A stretch of 64,000 nucleotides of DNA from Arsenophonus apicola (GTDB lineage: Bacteria > Pseudomonadota > Gammaproteobacteria > Enterobacterales > Enterobacteriaceae). The notes beneath the pieces are model-generated. The model did no database searches. It worked only from the letters and a program-made list of their open reading frames with translations, and was not told where the DNA came from. Shown in pieces: positions 47,154-55,097 of the stretch (position 1 is its first letter; each line of letters starts with the position of its first letter). The position numbers were made by a program, and so were the translations under genes. The DNA lies in contig NZ_CP084222.1 in the NCBI RefSeq assembly GCF_020268605.1, positions 434,001 through 498,000 on the forward strand, written 5' to 3'.

Positions 47154-47442
47154 AGCGGTAGCCCCTATCAATTTAGTGAAGAGTCAAACGACAGAAGCGG
47201 TTAATCCAGATAGCCAGTTAGTTGAAAAATTCAATCAATTAATGCAACACGGTCAAGGGCAAACTGCAGCATTAGGAACCGTTCTACCATCAACTGTCGA
47301 GCCGACGGCGCAGGCGCTGTCTCCTACCCAAGCCGTTCAAGGACAAGCAATGATAGTGAAAGCTGTTCTTGAAGTGGATATGGCAGCTAAAACGGCAGGC
47401 AGTCTTGCCCAATCGATCAATAAATTAGTGACAATGCAATGA
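47143..47442 (+). CDS. ssaI: SctI (SsaI), inner rod
   Basis: 99 residues. N-terminal half disordered and Thr/Gln/Pro-rich; C-terminal helix VLEVDMAAKTAGSLAQSINKL matches the rod family helix that packs in the export gate. ATG 47143 has CGGGAG six bases upstream; ATG 47137 is also possible. The stop overlaps the ssaJ start (ATGA). Confidence 0.85.
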   Translation: MDIKAVAPINLVKSQTTEAVNPDSQLVEKFNQLMQHGQGQTAALGTVLPSTVEPTAQALSPTQAVQGQAMIVKAVLEVDMAAKTAGSLAQSINKLVTMQ

Positions 47443-48173
47443 AATACTTAAAGTATTTATGTTTAATATTAGTGTTGTTCTTGACTGGATGTAAGGTCGA
47501 ATTATACCGAAATTTGCCTCAAGATGAAGCTAATCAGATGGTTGCATTATTGATGTTAAATCACATTGATGTTAATTCTGAAATTGATAGTAAAACCGGC
47601 AAAGTGACATTGCAAATCGAAAAAGATAAGTTCATCGATGCAGTGGAAATACTTAGGCAAAATGGTTACCCCAAAACGCAATATGTCGGTATTGAGGATC
47701 TCTTTCCAGCGGGTCAATTAGTTTCTTCTCCTGCGCAAGAAGAAGCAAAAATGCGTTATCTTAAAGAACAACAACTTGAGCGTACGCTATCAAGTATGGA
47801 TGGGGTCATTAGTGCACGAGTCTCTATTGCTCAGGCGGATAATAGTGACAGTAATATTGATAATAGCACGCCTGAAAAGTCGGTAGCGGTTTACATTAAA
47901 TATTCACCAGAAGTCAATATGAGTGGGGTTGAAGCGCAAATTCGCAATTTAATCAAGAATGCGATATCCGGTTTGCAATCCGATAAAATTAGTTTGTTTT
48001 TGCAACCGGCAGAATTCCGTTATCAACCCCAGAAAATTCAAACTAATCAGCAATGGCAATATCTACAAAATTACATTGTAGCCAATAAGACGTTAATTTT
48101 ATTAACTTTTACCGCAATATTTATTGTCGTGTTTGCCGCAGTGATATTTGGACGTCGTAAGGATAAATCTTAA
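47439..48173 (+). CDS. ssaJ: SctJ (SsaJ), inner-membrane ring lipoprotein
   Basis: 244 residues of the YscJ/PrgK family. Signal with lipobox L-T-G-C (Cys at residue 18), family motif NLPQDEANQMVALLMLNHID, second ring-building domain with QLERTLSSMDGVISARVSIA and VAVYIKYSPE, and a C-terminal span TLILLTFTAIFIVVFAAVIF followed by basic residues. It forms the inner ring with SsaD. Length equals the family. It overlaps the next start by 1 bp (TAATG). Confidence 0.95.
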   Translation: MKYLKYLCLILVLFLTGCKVELYRNLPQDEANQMVALLMLNHIDVNSEIDSKTGKVTLQIEKDKFIDAVEILRQNGYPKTQYVGIEDLFPAGQLVSSPAQEEAKMRYLKEQQLERTLSSMDGVISARVSIAQADNSDSNIDNSTPEKSVAVYIKYSPEVNMSGVEAQIRNLIKNAISGLQSDKISLFLQPAEFRYQPQKIQTNQQWQYLQNYIVANKTLILLTFTAIFIVVFAAVIFGRRKDKS

Positions 48174-48757
48174 TGACTGAATTGGCAGTGAGATTTAATT
48201 ATTTATTATTCCATCCAGGTGAGATCATGCATGCTAAATGGTGGCAATGGCTTGGGCTTAATGAATGGCAGTCTCGCTACCCAACTAGTAATGAATTAAA
48301 ACGCCGCTTAGATAAATTGATACTTAATCGATTAGGAGTTCAGCCTACTTTATATCGTCAAGTAGCGGAAAATATGCAGACCTGGCTTTTATTATTAACC
48401 CAAAAGCCATTTTTATTTACTGTTGTTGGATTAGTTTGTAATCCCTCTCCTGACTATTTATGGGATAGCGCTTATAGGTCACGTTTAGCGACCTTATTAA
48501 GTCAGGAACAGATAAAGCAACTAATTGCTTTATGGCCGACCGAGTGCCACACGGTTGCGGTACCCTGGTTAGTTGACGAGTTCCTTGAGCAGGCACACCT
48601 ATATGCCTTAAATGTTTTCTCTCATTATTGGCAGGGAGATGATTTTGCACTGCTTTTAGCCTGGTATTTTGCTCCATTAGAGGAGCAAATGCTCTGTTCG
48701 CAACAACAAATTGAACAGGCTGTTCGCTGGTTATTTCGTTTGGAGCGTTTCTTATGA
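48173..48757 (+). CDS. SctK-like sorting-platform protein
   Basis: 194 residues. It sits between ssaJ and ssaK, the place of Salmonella STM1410, and has the FNYLLFHPGEIMHAKWW start and tryptophan/leucine-rich helices common to OrgA/MxiK/YscK proteins, which attach the cytoplasmic sorting platform to the basal-body ring. No catalytic motif is expected. The stop overlaps ssaK (ATGA). Identity rests about equally on position and sequence. Confidence 0.72.
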   Translation: MTELAVRFNYLLFHPGEIMHAKWWQWLGLNEWQSRYPTSNELKRRLDKLILNRLGVQPTLYRQVAENMQTWLLLLTQKPFLFTVVGLVCNPSPDYLWDSAYRSRLATLLSQEQIKQLIALWPTECHTVAVPWLVDEFLEQAHLYALNVFSHYWQGDDFALLLAWYFAPLEEQMLCSQQQIEQAVRWLFRLERFL

Positions 48758-49425
48758 ATGGTTTTTTAGTGTTAGTTAAAGAGTGTGAGCTCTTAAAGCA
48801 AACATTGGAAATCACACCTGAAGAAATTCAGCAAGGTTTGGCTGAATGCAGACGGGAGCAGAAAGCCAAACAACGTATTAAGCAATATGCAGATAAAGTA
48901 AGGCAAGAGTGTGATGCGCTTCGGCAGGCAGCACAACAAATTGTTGCTGAAGCAGAGATAGCCGTTAAGCAGCAAGAAAAAGCGTGGCGAACACAATTAC
49001 AGCAAGAAATAGTGGCAGAAAGTATCAATTGGCTGGTTGAACAGGCAGAGTTGGAAAAACACTTAGTCATCGTCTTACAGGAACGGATCGGTCAACAAGT
49101 AAAATTAGTTCTCAAAGCCTGGTGCCAAAAACAAAATATTAGTGAAAATCTTATTAACCAGATCACTGAGCATATTGGTGAAGCAACCACTAAACAAAGT
49201 TTGGTCCTGAGTGTTTCACCAGAACAGGCAGATGCCTTGCGTAAAATATTTGCTGAACAAATACAAATTAGGATCCGTTCTGATTTTGCACCATGGCAAG
49301 CAGAACTAAGTTCAAGTTGTATGACATTACGCTTTGATTTATATGAACACCTGGAAAGGCTACTAGAAACTTGTGTTCCTACGATGAATAAAACGCATTT
49401 GAGAGGAACTTGTGATGCGAATTGA
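48754..49425 (+). CDS. ssaK: SctL (SsaK), ATPase stator
   Basis: 223 residues. A long coiled coil at 25-95 (EEIQQGLAECRREQKAKQRI, later EAEIAVKQQEKAWRTQLQQE) and a C-terminal domain with SLVLSVSPEQADALRKI and LRFDLYEHLERLL: the FliH/YscL pattern. It binds the ATPase SsaN and holds it below the export gate. It overlaps both neighbours by 4-11 bp, so translation is coupled. Confidence 0.88.
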   Translation: MNGFLVLVKECELLKQTLEITPEEIQQGLAECRREQKAKQRIKQYADKVRQECDALRQAAQQIVAEAEIAVKQQEKAWRTQLQQEIVAESINWLVEQAELEKHLVIVLQERIGQQVKLVLKAWCQKQNISENLINQITEHIGEATTKQSLVLSVSPEQADALRKIFAEQIQIRIRSDFAPWQAELSSSCMTLRFDLYEHLERLLETCVPTMNKTHLRGTCDAN

Positions 49426-50440
49426 TCAAGCGGATTATCTCAATTTTCAATCTCTGCAAGAGAGCAAGCAGGCGACAAGTTTTATCCCAGCAGAGAGTAC
49501 GGCAATGCAAGCCAGTATTGCCTTAGCGGAAGTCCGAGCTGAAGCGCTGGAAGAAACGTTAGAAGGTTTAAGCTTAGGACTAAGCCAAGTAATGAAAAAA
49601 ATAGCTGATGCCAATAAAAAGCAAAGTGCATTATTTAATGGCGTAGAAAAACTCTTACAGCAACTAGACGAAAAGCAACGAGGAGCTATAGAGCAAATTG
49701 CTAAACAACTTCTTTCCTTTAAAGATGGCGATAAAATTTTACAGCAAATTCCTCAGTTTGCCTTAGACAAAGGACAGCTAATTTTTTTGTTAGCAATATT
49801 GCAGGGTATGACAAGTTTAGCCTTATCTGAACGTTCGAAAATCAAACAGTTTTTAATGTCACTGTTAGCCGAAGAAGATATTGAGCTAGCGTTAATTGCG
49901 GCTAGTCAAGGTATGGTGATTGATACTTCACGTTTGCAAGCTTTTCGGCAACTCTATCAACATGCTGCCCGTGGAGAAAAAGGGTTAAGTCATTGGTTTA
50001 AATTATTACAACAACATGAAGATCGAAGACGGACTATTCAATTATTAATTCGTGCCATATCGGAGCCTCTAGTGAGTCATGAACAGTTAGATATGACTAA
50101 ATTGGTAACTACGATTGATGATTTACGTCGCTTATGGCTGTTTTTAGCTTTTTCTGAGCACTGTGCTTCTTTGTCGCGCACGCTCAATTTAGCCAATGAT
50201 ACTGTTGCAGAAGTCAGTATTGAATTATTAGAGCAAGGTTGGATCTATCCTGAGGCATTAGCGCAGTTGATAATAAAATTGCCATTAACAATCTTGCAAC
50301 GTTTAATTTTTTTACGTAAATGGCGTGAAATTATGGTGGTCATGAGTGAAGCTTGTTATCGCGATCCAGAACAAAAAGAGCATATTCAAGAAGTCATGTT
50401 ACAACTGCTTGAACAGTGGAATGATGAGTATGCTGTTTAA
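49415..50440 (+). CDS. ssaL: SctW (SsaL), gatekeeper
   Basis: 341 residues of the YopN/MxiC/SepL family: N-terminal ALEETLEGLSLGLSQVMKKI, central HrpJ-like domain with LLSFKDGDKILQQIPQFA, and a C-terminal helical region DDLRRLWLFLAFSEHCASL. In Salmonella SsaL acts with SsaM and SpiC to let translocators go before effectors. ATG 49415 follows GAGAGG; GTG 49412 is also possible. Length is close to Salmonella SsaL (338). It is directly followed by an inserted pair not known from the Salmonella island. Confidence 0.9.
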   Translation: MRIDQADYLNFQSLQESKQATSFIPAESTAMQASIALAEVRAEALEETLEGLSLGLSQVMKKIADANKKQSALFNGVEKLLQQLDEKQRGAIEQIAKQLLSFKDGDKILQQIPQFALDKGQLIFLLAILQGMTSLALSERSKIKQFLMSLLAEEDIELALIAASQGMVIDTSRLQAFRQLYQHAARGEKGLSHWFKLLQQHEDRRRTIQLLIRAISEPLVSHEQLDMTKLVTTIDDLRRLWLFLAFSEHCASLSRTLNLANDTVAEVSIELLEQGWIYPEALAQLIIKLPLTILQRLIFLRKWREIMVVMSEACYRDPEQKEHIQEVMLQLLEQWNDEYAV

Positions 50441-50452
50441 AGGAGAGGAGAA

Positions 50453-50851
50453 ATGCGTAAAGAAGATAGTGTACTTGCTCGTTTTGGTCAATTATTAGGC
50501 CTACCTTTAGTATGGGATGAGAGTGATCAGTGCACTTTATTACTTGATAATCAATTGATGATGTCTATCCATGCTAAAGGAACTTATTGGCAATTATATG
50601 GTTTTTTGGGACAGATTGATGCGCAAAAAGCACACTTACTATTCATTAATTGTATGCACCACAATATGCAACTGGTTGAAAATAATGATGGTGCGGTAGG
50701 TTATGATTCAGTGCAACAAACCTTATTATATGCAGTAAATTGGCCGGTTCCTGCTAGTGGTGAAGAACTATTAGTCTGGTTTGAACGTGCGACAATTTGC
50801 TATGAAGCACTTTACCGTGAGTTTAGTCAGTGTCCGGAGCTAATAATATAG
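50453..50851 (+). CDS. CesT-like class I T3SS chaperone, partner of the next gene
   Basis: 132 residues, acidic. Pattern of the CesT/SycE family: N-terminal helix RFGQLLGLPLVWDESDQCTL, then strands LLLDNQLMMSI and YWQLYGFLG, an acidic loop, and a final helix ELLVWFERATICYEALYREF. Such homodimers bind the N-terminal region of one effector and usually lie directly upstream of its gene; here a 1205-residue gene begins 8 bp after its stop. An AGGAGAGG site is strong. There is no counterpart in this slot of the Salmonella island. Confidence 0.75.
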   Translation: MRKEDSVLARFGQLLGLPLVWDESDQCTLLLDNQLMMSIHAKGTYWQLYGFLGQIDAQKAHLLFINCMHHNMQLVENNDGAVGYDSVQQTLLYAVNWPVPASGEELLVWFERATICYEALYREFSQCPELII

Positions 50852-50859
50852 GTTGTTAT

Positions 50860-53800
50860 ATGACGATTGAATTGGATAGATTTGCAAAAAATTTGTGGAC
50901 TGATCCTTGTTTGATATCAGGCCAACAGGATCAAGGTAGTTCAAGTTTGGTTCATGCTCAAATGAGTTTTAATGACCGTTTGTTAAGTACATTAGCTAAA
51001 CTACCTTTTCTGAAAAATGAAAATGCGATTCGGACCTATGTTGCCCGCCTTAATATAACAGTTCAAGAGAAATTAACCGTGTTCTTACGCTCATTAGCGG
51101 AAAGGTATGGTTTGGCTACCGCAGTACAAACACTCCCGAGACTAGATTTATCACCAAAGACACCACTGGCTGCCCATAAAATAGAATTTATTCCCCAATC
51201 TATGTTGTTAGCGATGAGTCAAGCGCATTCAATGTCTGATCATCAAGCTGAAAATATTAATAATAAAATCTTTTCACTGATCCAGTTTAGTAATGCAATA
51301 AAAGAACTAGTCAATCAAGGTGGACCCGCCCAGTTACCAATTCCGACTAGCATACCTAAATTTGGTAATTGGTTTTATTGGGAAGATAAAAATATTCAAA
51401 AAGTGCAACAAGCTATTGCTGACTATCATAAACTGGTTGAAAAAAATGAATATCAAAGTGCCTCTGCACGTTTGTTAGCTTTAACTGATCTACGCTATCC
51501 GGGTGATGAATTTTCAGATCTTTATAGCAAATTAAAAAGATATCTTGATCTTTATCGGCAAGCCCTAGATGAGATTGAACAATGTTGTCTTACGGTTCCT
51601 TCATCGCAACAAGTTCATCTAACTTCATTATTGGAGCAAGTTTTAGTGCAGAAAGAGCACATTGCGGCAGTGGCTGGCCAGTTGGCAATGTTACCTGAAT
51701 TTTGGCAGCAGACAGTGATAAAGCGGCAGATCATCAATGCCCGTTTTGTCAGTTTACCTGATGAACTTAGGAATTCAGCCTCGGAATCGGTCTTACTACT
51801 CAGCCATCAGCTGATTGAAATGTTTGATCAGGTACCCTCAGTAAATGACTGGCAACTACAATTGACTGAATTTTGGGCGAACGCTGAATTACCATTACCT
51901 TCATCATCTGAACTGACCACTTTAGTGGCTATTTTAGCCAGCGAACGGCCGGCATTAGCTGGCCAGGTTGCAATTCCTTTTAAAGAAGAAAAAGATAAAA
52001 TTCAGTCTGGTATTTATCAGCAATTAATTCGAGTACTAACAAGAAGTTTAACCCAGGTAAAAGAAAATAAATCGGTTCTTAAACAACGCCTGGGATTTGA
52101 TGACAAACAGAGTAAGGTTCGTAGCCAAGCAGCGCTTTTAAGCAGTTGGTTAAATAGGGCCGGAGAAGAGAGCTACTTACATGAACAGTATGTAGCAGCA
52201 ATGCTAATTGGCATTAGTGGTGAGCGTTGTAGCATGCTAGATAAAACCGTTATTGCTTATGGAGCGGTAAATATCGATAATTTAGAGATAGAGCCAGGAT
52301 GTGAAGTTGATATTCAGCAATTAGCCAATGAAGAAAAATGGGTTGTTTTGGCGAGAAAAGTGCTCGCTGCACAAGATAAAGCCTATCGATTTGAAGAGTT
52401 GTATGATAGAGAAAGTGGCCATTCTGCTATCAATTTCCATTATGATGTGGAACAACGTGTATTGACATCTCGGTTAATGGCATCACCTGAGCGGTATTTG
52501 CCTTTTTTAACTAAAAAGATCTCGGCACTAACGGCTTATCATAACGAATTACAATCTCTGACTGATAGCTTAAATATAGGTAAAGTGCGCAGCCGTTTTG
52601 TAGAAGAGCTGAAACAAATTAGCGAGCAGAAGCAGCATTTAAGTTTATTACAGGATGCGGTAAGGTTTTGGCAAAGTGTAAAACAGCAATATGAGCAACA
52701 TGAGCAATATGTTGATCAATTGCAAAAATTACAAGATATTACTTTGCAGCAAGTAAGGCAGCTGAATAAACAAGGTTATCTGGCTTTTTTACCTCAGTTA
52801 CAGCAACTTGACTTAGCTATGTATGCTCTTAGTGTGCAAAAAGAGAGGTTAACTGAAAAACTATTGCAGCAGGGATCCTCCTTAGATAACAGTCAATTAC
52901 AAGAAATTGATCAAGGTATAGTTAAGCTAGATGAGGAGTATCAGGCAGCTTTGCTGTTACTCGTTCGTTTTGATAGGCAGGCAAATAAAATTGAGGGCTA
53001 TCCAGAGCAGGGCGATTACTATAATGTCCAGGCATGGCGACATTGGGTGGTGCAAAATATTACCGGTGAATGGGGAGGATGGTTAGGTGAATTTAGACCT
53101 GATTTGAACACCTTGATTTTACAGCACCAACTGGCTAAAAATGGTATGCAAACGTTGAGGGAAGCTTATCAAGAGTTGTTTCAAATACTCAACCCGTCTA
53201 TATTTTTCAAATCGTTGGATACTAATAAGTATCAGGAGATTTTGGCGGCTTTTAGGGATTTGCATCGCTGGGTAATGGCACATCCGATGGAATCACAAGC
53301 GCTAGCCAAGAATATTACCCATGCTTATCAAATTATTACTGGCAATAGCGGTTGGTTTGGTGCTGATCTTGCTACTGCTGTTAATTCGGTTTGGCAAAGT
53401 GCGACGGTAGAAAATCAAGTTAAAGATATTTTGCAGGGTACCAGAGAGCTACTTCCCTTACAGCCATCATACTCAATGACACCGGAAATGATCGCACTAT
53501 TGCATTTTACCCATTTATTACCTTACCTTGCTGGCGGTATAAAAGGCGGCGTTCATAGTGGTTTAATAAGCTCAGTAGCAACACTTTTGGGTGCTGGTTG
53601 GGCAACCGGTATGATAGGTGGCTTTGTCCAAACTTGGGTGGAACAGAAAATAGCCTCAACCGTATCAGCCCATCGTAATACCGAAGTAATGGTTAATGCC
53701 CTGATGCTTGGCATTCGTGAACAGGGTAGTTTTCAGCAACGTGCGGCTTCGGTCATGAGTTATATGATGAAACGCCAGTTACTACAAGATATCGGTACCT

Positions 53801-54477
53801 TAGGCCGCGATTGTTTCGAAACCAATAAAGTCGGAACTCTGCGCCGTTGGTGGCAAGATACCACTAATTTTTGGCAGAAAATGGATGTTAAAGCAAAATT
53901 ATTTAGTGTCGCAGCAATTGTGGGGCCAGCCGCCATTGCAGCTACCGTTGCGACGGCTGCATTAATATTCACTGTAGGAACTGGCGGAGTAGGGTTAGCC
54001 GTATTAGGCATAAGTGCATTGTTAGCTGCGATAGTAGGTGGTTACTTTGGCTATAGTGGGTTAAGTTTACTAAAAAATAGCGACTTCCTGGGTTTGCGTC
54101 AGGCATATGAATATGCGCAGGATAAAATGACCGAACAGCGTATCCAGGACGCGTTACAGCAATTTATTAACAAACAATATCAGGGCAAAACCGTTGCTGA
54201 ACATTTAGATGTTCAGGTAGCCGATATTGAAAAAAAGATTTCACTTAAGCAAGTAGCTAAGCAGAATCAAACACAATCTTTTATGCGACAACTAGAAAAT
54301 TGGGGACGTGAAGAACAGCAGAAAATAGCCATCAATCAGCAAAAACAGCGCGCTGAATTAGTCAATAAGGTGGCCCAACAATTAAACGATTGGCAAGAGA
54401 TCGATGGTCAGGAGTTAATAAAGTGTTTAAATGATATTGATGAGGTACTTGTCCAATCTGGACTTGTTGCCGCCTGA
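50860..54477 (+). CDS. Giant 1205-residue protein of unknown family, candidate T3SS effector
   Basis: Not recognised. Residues 1-about 800 are mainly helical, with many Gln, Leu and Glu and coiled-coil stretches (for example 590-720). There is one possible sandwich-like motif NWFYWEDKNIQKV near 165. Two hydrophobic regions follow: 884-926 (LAGGIKGGVHSGLISSVATL) and 1015-1072, with AAIVGPAAIAATVATAALIF and a Gly/Ala hairpin, which could cross a membrane twice. The last 120 residues are a basic/Gln coiled coil. There is no signal peptide. The gene sits between ssaL and ssaM behind a class I chaperone gene, so secretion by this T3SS is likely. Overall shape recalls translocators or membrane-targeted effectors, but no activity can be claimed. 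The start 50860 lacks its own ribosome site; translation is probably coupled to the chaperone. Confidence 0.8.
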   Translation: MTIELDRFAKNLWTDPCLISGQQDQGSSSLVHAQMSFNDRLLSTLAKLPFLKNENAIRTYVARLNITVQEKLTVFLRSLAERYGLATAVQTLPRLDLSPKTPLAAHKIEFIPQSMLLAMSQAHSMSDHQAENINNKIFSLIQFSNAIKELVNQGGPAQLPIPTSIPKFGNWFYWEDKNIQKVQQAIADYHKLVEKNEYQSASARLLALTDLRYPGDEFSDLYSKLKRYLDLYRQALDEIEQCCLTVPSSQQVHLTSLLEQVLVQKEHIAAVAGQLAMLPEFWQQTVIKRQIINARFVSLPDELRNSASESVLLLSHQLIEMFDQVPSVNDWQLQLTEFWANAELPLPSSSELTTLVAILASERPALAGQVAIPFKEEKDKIQSGIYQQLIRVLTRSLTQVKENKSVLKQRLGFDDKQSKVRSQAALLSSWLNRAGEESYLHEQYVAAMLIGISGERCSMLDKTVIAYGAVNIDNLEIEPGCEVDIQQLANEEKWVVLARKVLAAQDKAYRFEELYDRESGHSAINFHYDVEQRVLTSRLMASPERYLPFLTKKISALTAYHNELQSLTDSLNIGKVRSRFVEELKQISEQKQHLSLLQDAVRFWQSVKQQYEQHEQYVDQLQKLQDITLQQVRQLNKQGYLAFLPQLQQLDLAMYALSVQKERLTEKLLQQGSSLDNSQLQEIDQGIVKLDEEYQAALLLLVRFDRQANKIEGYPEQGDYYNVQAWRHWVVQNITGEWGGWLGEFRPDLNTLILQHQLAKNGMQTLREAYQELFQILNPSIFFKSLDTNKYQEILAAFRDLHRWVMAHPMESQALAKNITHAYQIITGNSGWFGADLATAVNSVWQSATVENQVKDILQGTRELLPLQPSYSMTPEMIALLHFTHLLPYLAGGIKGGVHSGLISSVATLLGAGWATGMIGGFVQTWVEQKIASTVSAHRNTEVMVNALMLGIREQGSFQQRAASVMSYMMKRQLLQDIGTLGRDCFETNKVGTLRRWWQDTTNFWQKMDVKAKLFSVAAIVGPAAIAATVATAALIFTVGTGGVGLAVLGISALLAAIVGGYFGYSGLSLLKNSDFLGLRQAYEYAQDKMTEQRIQDALQQFINKQYQGKTVAEHLDVQVADIEKKISLKQVAKQNQTQSFMRQLENWGREEQQKIAINQQKQRAELVNKVAQQLNDWQEIDGQELIKCLNDIDEVLVQSGLVAA

Positions 54478-54666
54478 TTTTGTCAAGGGTATCTAAAACT
54501 CGTCTAGCCGCCTGAAATGGTTATCGATTGGCGTAATTTAGTATAACTTATTAATTTAATTGAACCTGCTGGCGCATGTTACTCGTTGTATTGCGCCCAT
54601 AAATATTTTTTCGTTAATTTTAACCCGCTTGGCGCAAAATTCATTTTGCTTGCCATGGGGTCATTT

Positions 54667-54680
54667 CAGGTATTTACCTG
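54667..54680. promoter_or_regulatory. Perfect palindrome upstream of ssaM (copy 4 of 4)
   Basis: CAGGTATTTACCTG: CAGGTA and TACCTG are exact inverted repeats around TT; followed by ATACGAAG. It lies 53 bp before ssaM, after the giant gene, so ssaM-ssaQ likely has its own promoter. Confidence 0.65.
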
Positions 54681-54732
54681 ATACGAAGCCAGAGCTTCCT
54701 CTTGCATGCTTAATAAATAGTAAAGAGGGAAG

Positions 54733-55095
54733 ATGATGAAATTGCAACTGGCTCGTAATCTTGAACATTTTTTTTCTTTGTTCAATCACAGGAAAGTCGA
54801 AATTTCAACGGCAATTGAATGCCACTGGCCACCTTTTGGTCTGCGTATTGAAATTATTGAAGAGCGTATTCTTATGACCAGTTGGTTATTAAAAGAGGGT
54901 GATTTTGATCTTCTACATGCATTAAAAATTAATCAACCTGAGCGGTTTTGGGGGATCCCGCAGCGAGTATTTATTATTCGCCACCGAGCTTATGTGAGCG
55001 GATGGTGCCCAAAGGAGAGTGATGGTCTTTTTTTATTTCGTTTGTGTCAAAGACAGCGTCAATTTCTTTCTCAGTTACCTAAAGGAGCCGCCTAA
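54733..55095 (+). CDS. ssaM: SsaM-like secretion-order protein
   Basis: 120 residues (Salmonella SsaM: 122), soluble, with RIEIIEERILMTSWL and FLFRLCQRQRQFL helices. SsaM works with SpiC/SsaL in holding back effectors. The gene is directly before ssaV, as in Salmonella. ATG 54733 or 54736 follow AAGAGGG. It is the first gene of the ssaM-V-N-O-P-Q run, behind the perfect palindrome. Confidence 0.8.
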   Translation: MMKLQLARNLEHFFSLFNHRKVEISTAIECHWPPFGLRIEIIEERILMTSWLLKEGDFDLLHALKINQPERFWGIPQRVFIIRHRAYVSGWCPKESDGLFLFRLCQRQRQFLSQLPKGAA

Positions 55096-55097
55096 TA

